Of a DNA stretch of 64,000 nucleotides, positions 62,126 through 64,000 are shown in pieces. The notes under the pieces were generated by a model. That model saw only the letters and a program-made list of their open reading frames with translations, searched no databases and had not been told where the DNA came from. Where the stretch lies: positions 310,001 through 374,000 of the forward strand of contig JAQFVV010000518.1 of the NCBI GenBank assembly GCA_028023455.1. The letters run 5' to 3'. Within the stretch, counting starts at the first letter, position 1. The number at the start of each line of letters is the position of its first letter. Source of the DNA: Epiperipatus broadwayi (taxonomy: Eukaryota > Onychophora > Udeonychophora > Euonychophora > Peripatidae). The position numbers and the translations under genes are program-made.

Positions 62126-63570
62126 TTGAAATGATTCATAGCTATATTATAACAGCCACACACCCTCTTTAAATACAGAAAACATGAATTTTAGCCGCAC
62201 CATTAAAAAGAAAATATTATTCAATGCTGAGTGCAATGATGTAATATATGAAAAATCTTACATTGTAAATAAACAAACATGTTTATTTGTAAATATAGCT
62301 AGAAAGACTATACACTAGTCATTTTTATTTCCCAAACTCAAATATAAAAAAATAGAAACAATGCATACCCCTAGCTGAAATCTATATAAAATATTTGAAA
62401 GCCCCATAGTTATGTTTCTCCAGCCACACTCTCCATTTAAATAGAGAAAGCTCAAATTTTAGCAATTCCATTGAAAAGAAAAGTGCAATGATATAATATA
62501 CACCTGGGTCTTGTTTTATGTGGTAGATAGGTTTTTCAGAAAACACACACAAAAGAAATCACACAAAAATAGATTTAACTTACCTTGAAAAATGGTGGCT
62601 AGGTTCTGTCATTTTTCAGAAATCACATAAAAGCAAAGCAATAAGGAAAAATTACTTTAAAATCTGCACTAAAAAAATAAGGAAATAAAGTATGACTAAT
62701 AAACAAATTCAAATATTTGAAAAAAATTAATACAAGACAAACTTTTTTTATTAATTACAGTATTTATTTTTACATTTTTTCATACACATTTTAATCATTA
62801 CCTTATTTGACAATATTTGTGAACTAGTAAGAAATCAGATTCATGATGTGGTGTACAACTAACATCACTTTCAGTCTTGTGCTGTGTTAAAAGTTTAAAA
62901 TTTTTGAATATTTATTGCAATATTTTTATAAGTAAGTATAAATCTACTATTATTATTTACTCATTAGTATAAGTAGGTTATTTACATAGAAGCTAAGATT
63001 CTAAATACAGCTTCAGGCCATATTCATGTTAACTGCTATGATAAAGTTATATTTTTGAAAAAAAAAGGATTTCAAGTCAAAATAAGTTATTAATAATTTA
63101 AATTTTTTGATATCTAATAAATATAGTGAAATATGAAAGATATTAAGAAGAAACATGAATCACATAATTTCAAAATCACATTAAAATAATCAGCATAAAA
63201 TGAGACCCAGGTGTATATCAAAATTCAAGCTAATGTAAATAAGAAGTGTGCATCTAAACCAGAAAAGATCTTACATTGCAAACAAACAAACATGTTTAAT
63301 TTTAAATATACTTAGAAAAGCTATATAATAATCATTTTACTCCCCAAACTCAAACATAAGAAATAGAAACAGTGCATACTGCTGTTTAATTTAAATATAT
63401 TCAGTAAGATTATGCAATAGTCATTTTTTCTCCCCAAACTCAAAAATAAAAACAATGCATATTACCAGCTAGCATTGTGCATTGTCTTTATGTTATATAT
63501 TTGAGATTGGGGAGTAAAAAAGATTATCTGCATAGTTGTTTATTTGCAATGTAAGATCTTTGCTTTCTTA
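62126..63570. repeat. Tandem repeat cluster, unit about 270 bp, partly inverted
   Basis: Units start near 62126 and 62395 (TTTGAAA..CATAG-TAT, then CAGCCACAC), each followed by CTTACATTG-AAA-AAACAAACATG and CCCAAACTCAAA. The second unit is split by the element at 62497-63217. Further partial copies run from 63382, and the last (to about 63570) is inverted. Confidence 0.65.
62497..63217. mobile_element. MITE-like element with ACACCTGGGTCT ends
   Basis: TATACACCTGGGTCT at 62497 and its inverted copy AGACCCAGGTGTATA ending at 63217 bound about 720 bp that interrupt a tandem repeat unit. Terminal TATA suggests a TA-type target. No protein is encoded. Confidence 0.7.
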
Positions 63571-63595
63571 GATTCACACTTACTTAAATTAACTT

Positions 63596-63670
63596 GAATT
63601 TTTTAAGGTAACACTCTAACCAACAAAGCCATCCTGCTCAGTTGGTTAGAGCGTTACCTTAAAAAAATTC
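63596..63670. repeat. Near-perfect 29/30-bp inverted repeat with 16-nt loop
   Basis: Left arm 63596-63624 and right arm 63641-63670 pair with one mismatch and one extra base. The right arm includes GTTGGTTAGAGCGTTACC, which looks like a tRNA A-box half, so a tRNA-like head has been folded back on itself. Confidence 0.85.
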
Positions 63671-63790
63671 AATAATGAATAATCTAAGGACACAGGTTCG
63701 AATCCCATGCTAGTACTGTCACTGGTCAGACCAGCAACACCTGAAGAAGAGGGAGAAAAATACCTCTCGAAACGTTGTGTATATACTAAC
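63628..63790 (+). mobile_element. tRNA-derived retroelement end with hammerhead-like motif
   Basis: CTGCTCAGTTGGTTAGAGCG (A-box-like) and, about 60 bp later, CAGGTTCGAATCCCATG (good B box near 63691-63707). Then CTGAAGA (about 63741), a 5-bp stem AGAGG/CCTCT and CGAAAC, a hammerhead-like layout with one T-to-A core change. Probably a SINE or Penelope-related repeat rather than a tRNA gene, because the region between the boxes is too long and does not fold as a tRNA. Confidence 0.55.
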
Positions 63791-64000
63791 CTGTTTGCTG
63801 TGATATTATTAACAGTTGAATGCATTTGGAATATTTAAATAAAATTAAACTTTTCTAAAGACATTCAACACACATATTAGATGATGGAAATAGTCCAATA
63901 TAAAAATACAGCTAAAACACTATCATCACAAACCTTCAGAAAATCAATAGGTTTAAACTCTTTTTGAAAACAACATTAATTTATAAAACACTCACTTTTA

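Noticed and set aside
63628-63715. Functional tRNA gene
   Set aside because: A-box- and B-box-like segments are present, but the interval is too long, the acceptor stem does not close and the A-box half lies in a foldback.

Overview
The window looks like AT-rich (roughly three quarters A+T by eye), gene-poor, repeat-dense nuclear DNA of an invertebrate animal. A spliced immunoglobulin-domain exon resembling lachesin/IgLON proteins suggests a bilaterian, probably a protostome. I cannot name a phylum. There is no bacterial operon structure.

Host genes are few. (1) One internal exon of a lachesin-like Ig cell-adhesion gene lies on the minus strand (4493-4602), with a clean acceptor and donor; the rest of that gene is not recognised here. 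(2) An intronless microsomal cytochrome P450 is on the plus strand (25870-27361). (3) An intronless class A (rhodopsin-like) GPCR is on the plus strand (45370-46366). The last two are open and well conserved apart from one extra T in a 7-T run each, in the same codon context, so sequencing error, pseudogenisation and frameshifting must be weighed for both.

Most of the rest is mobile DNA. 20.4-25.4 kb: a decayed minus-strand Ty3/gypsy-type LTR element. 30.7-34.6 kb: a Merlin-type (IS1016/ISXO2-like) DNA transposon with terminal inverted repeats near 1 kb, one arm interrupted by a tRNA-derived SINE. 39.2-44.6 kb: a minus-strand RTE-like LINE split by a 2.5 kb probable solo LTR with a 4-bp target duplication. 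49.9 kb: a Penelope-like GIY-YIG fragment. 52.8-53.2 kb: a compound trinucleotide microsatellite. 53.36-61.50 kb: an 8.1 kb LTR retrotransposon with 2.1-2.2 kb LTRs, a GTAT target duplication, a coiled-coil ORF and an integrase C-terminus, but no visible reverse transcriptase. 61.5-63.8 kb: nested foldbacks, tandem repeats and tRNA-like sequence.

The most unusual material is a set of hammerhead-ribozyme-like cores (about 4.8, 11.0, 17.2, 17.8, 25.1, 35.7, 61.6 and 63.7 kb), several inside small terminal-inverted-repeat elements, and an exact 32-bp, six-copy tandem array at the LTR/primer-binding-site junction of the 8.1 kb element. All calls come from reading the sequence; no database search or folding program was run.
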